From assembly GCA_902496505.1 (NCBI GenBank), contig CABVBB010000114.1, forward strand, positions 1 through 6,923: a DNA stretch of 6,923 nucleotides, written 5' to 3'. This document shows positions 5,383 through 6,923 of the stretch, piece by piece. Every line of letters starts with the position of its first letter. The stretch's first letter is position 1. Made by a program: the position numbers and the translations under genes. The notes under the pieces were generated by a model that worked only from the letters and a program-made list of their open reading frames with translations, did no database searches and was not told where the DNA came from. The stretch comes from an uncultured Peptococcaceae bacterium (GTDB lineage: Bacteria; Bacillota; Peptococcia; Peptococcales; Peptococcaceae).

Positions 5383-6918
5383 TTATTTAGCATAATCGAC
5401 GCTTCTTGTCTCGCGAACGACAACAACTTTGATCTGACCAGGATATTCCATTTCCTTTTCGATCCGTTTGACGATATCGCGGGACATCTTCACCGAGCCG
5501 GCATCATCGATGCGGTCTGGCTTAACAATGACTCGGATCTCGCGTCCTGCCTGAATGGCAAAAGATTTTTCCACGCCGTCGAAATCGTTAGCGATCTCTT
5601 CCAGCTTGGATAATCGTTTCAAATAGTTTTCCAGCGTTTCTCGTCTGGCGCCCGGTCTGGCCGCAGAGATGGCATCAGCGGCAGCGACCAAAACAGCCTC
5701 TACCGTGATCGGTTCTACATCACCATGATGCGCCTCGATGGCATTAACCACTTCCTTGGACTCTCTGTACCGTTTGGCCAGATCCGCACCAATAGAGATA
5801 TGTGGTCCTTCCACCTCGTGGTCCACAGCTTTGCCTAAGTCGTGCAGCAAACCTGCCCGCTTAGCCAGCTGGACATCGACGCCCAATTCAGCGGCCATCA
5901 TGCCCGCCAAATGTGAGACTTCGATGGAATGCTTCAAGACATTCTGACCATAGCTGGTCCGATATTTCAAGCGGCCCAGCAATTTGATGATCTCAGGATG
6001 CAGTCCGTGAACACCTGTATCGAAGGTGGCCTGCTCGCCCTCTTCTCTGATCTTCACTTCGATCTCCTTCTGCGCCTTCTCGACCATCTCTTCGATGCGC
6101 GCTGGATGGATGCGGCCGTCCACGATCAGTTTTTCCAGGGCCACGCGGGCCACTTCTCGTCTGATCGGATCAAAGCCGGACAGAATCACTGCCTCCGGCG
6201 TATCGTCGATGATCAGATCGATGCCTGTCAAGGTCTCCAGTGTACGAATATTGCGGCCTTCACGGCCGATGATCCGACCCTTCATCTCATCGTTAGGCAG
6301 ATTGACAACAGAAACAGTGGTTTCAGCCACATGGTCAGCAGCACAGCGCTGGATGGCCAGAGAAATGATCTCTCTCGCTCTCTTGTCCGCCTGCTCCTTG
6401 GCATTGGCTTCCACTTCTTTGATCATGATTGCGGTTTCGTGCTTGATCTCTTCTTCCACTTTGTTCAGCAAAAGCTCTCTGGCTTCTTCTGAGGTAAGAT
6501 TGGACAAACGCTCCAGTTCAGCGACCTGCTTGTTTAAGGTCTCCTGCACGTCATTACGGATGCCTTCGATCTCATGCTCGCTCTTCTGCAGATGCTCTTC
6601 CTTACGCTCCAAAGCTTCAGCCTTGCGGTCCAAAGTCTCTTCCTTCTGGATCAAGCGTTTTTCAGTTTTTTGCAGCTCGCCGCGTCTTTCCTTGGCTTCC
6701 TGCTCAGCTTCCATACGAATCTTGTGCGCTTCGTCTTTAGCCTCTAAGATTGCTTCTTTCTTGACTGCTTCAGTATCTTTAGCAGCGTCCTCAATGATCT
6801 TTTTGGCCTCTTCTTCCGCCGAACGGATCTTTGATTCTGCTACTGATTTTCTGATCAAATAACCACCGGCTAAGCCGATGATCAACGCTATGACACCAAT
6901 CAAAATCTTAATCAGCAT
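5383..6918 (-). CDS. rny: Ribonuclease Y
   Basis: Membrane-anchored endoribonuclease that starts mRNA decay in many Firmicutes. The 511 residues compare with about 520 in B. subtilis. Order of parts: N-terminal membrane anchor (about 2-22); a long charged coiled coil rich in E, K, A and R (about 25-185); a KH RNA-binding domain with the GxxG loop as G218-R-E-G221; the HD phosphohydrolase domain with H330, the H359-D360 pair (GLLHDLGKA), H397/H398 and D415 (AAADAIS), all expected metal/catalytic residues; and a C-terminal domain ending [13 protein letters not shown]. The ATG at 6918 fits the usual start just before the anchor, but only five bases precede it, so its ribosome site and promoter are outside the window and a slightly longer start cannot be excluded. 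It is convergent with the yhcN-like gene; no ymdB or spoVS follows it. Confidence 0.97.
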   Translation of the reverse strand: MLIKILIGVIALIIGLAGGYLIRKSVAESKIRSAEEEAKKIIEDAAKDTEAVKKEAILEAKDEAHKIRMEAEQEAKERRGELQKTEKRLIQKEETLDRKAEALERKEEHLQKSEHEIEGIRNDVQETLNKQVAELERLSNLTSEEARELLLNKVEEEIKHETAIMIKEVEANAKEQADKRAREIISLAIQRCAADHVAETTVSVVNLPNDEMKGRIIGREGRNIRTLETLTGIDLIIDDTPEAVILSGFDPIRREVARVALEKLIVDGRIHPARIEEMVEKAQKEIEVKIREEGEQATFDTGVHGLHPEIIKLLGRLKYRTSYGQNVLKHSIEVSHLAGMMAAELGVDVQLAKRAGLLHDLGKAVDHEVEGPHISIGADLAKRYRESKEVVNAIEAHHGDVEPITVEAVLVAAADAISAARPGARRETLENYLKRLSKLEEIANDFDGVEKSFAIQAGREIRVIVKPDRIDDAGSVKMSRDIVKRIEKEMEYPGQIKVVVVRETRSVDYAK

Positions 6919-6923
6919 ATATC

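Noticed and set aside
5929..6492. 187-residue open frame on the plus strand opposite rny
   Set aside because: Antisense to the KH/HD region, and its composition is what is expected from the complementary strand of rny codons.
6026..6862. 278-residue open frame on the plus strand opposite rny
   Set aside because: Its Ser/Leu/Ala-rich low-complexity translation is the mirror of the Glu/Lys-rich coiled coil of RNase Y. No ribosome site or family motif is visible; rny itself is certain.

Overview
The window looks like a chromosomal core region of a spore-forming, low-to-mid GC Bacillota (Firmicute). The evidence is an RNase Y, a YhcN/YlaJ-family sporulation lipoprotein behind a sigma-G-like promoter, a HutP-family protein, a stand-alone LUD-domain protein and strong AGGAGG-type ribosome binding sites. 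An anaerobic Clostridia or Negativicutes lineage is my best guess. That is an inference from gene content, not a proven placement.

Layout, read along the minus strand from the right edge. RNase Y (rny, 6918-5383) starts five bases inside the window and ends at a hairpin terminator. A leftward block of six closely spaced genes begins at 4475: LUD-domain protein (4475-3852), HI0933/BaiN-like flavoprotein (3828-2578), a small single-pass membrane protein of unknown family (2530-2066), HutP-family protein (1968-1555), cytidylate kinase cmk (1539-868) and ispH (796 to the left edge, 3' end missing). Gaps are 15-97 bp, so these genes are probably largely co-transcribed, with a possible internal promoter before ispH.

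The only plus-strand gene is the YhcN-like lipoprotein (4656-5240). It sits between rny and the six-gene block, divergent from the LUD gene and convergent with rny. The 180-bp divergent spacer carries two promoters of different character: a vegetative-type extended -10 (TGCTATAAT) for the leftward block, and TGTATA-N18-CATACTA for the lipoprotein, which resembles a forespore sigma-G promoter. The convergent spacer carries two perfect 12-bp hairpins, one suited to each direction.

Functionally the window is mostly housekeeping: mRNA turnover (rny), pyrimidine nucleotide phosphorylation (cmk) and the last step of MEP isoprenoid synthesis (ispH), plus one sporulation gene. The less ordinary parts are the HutP homologue outside any hut context with its expected metal-ligand histidines replaced, the orphan membrane protein, the stand-alone LUD protein with a four-cysteine cluster, and the sigma-G-like promoter. 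I see no mobile element, CRISPR array, rRNA or tRNA, and no gene-free stretch over 300 bases.
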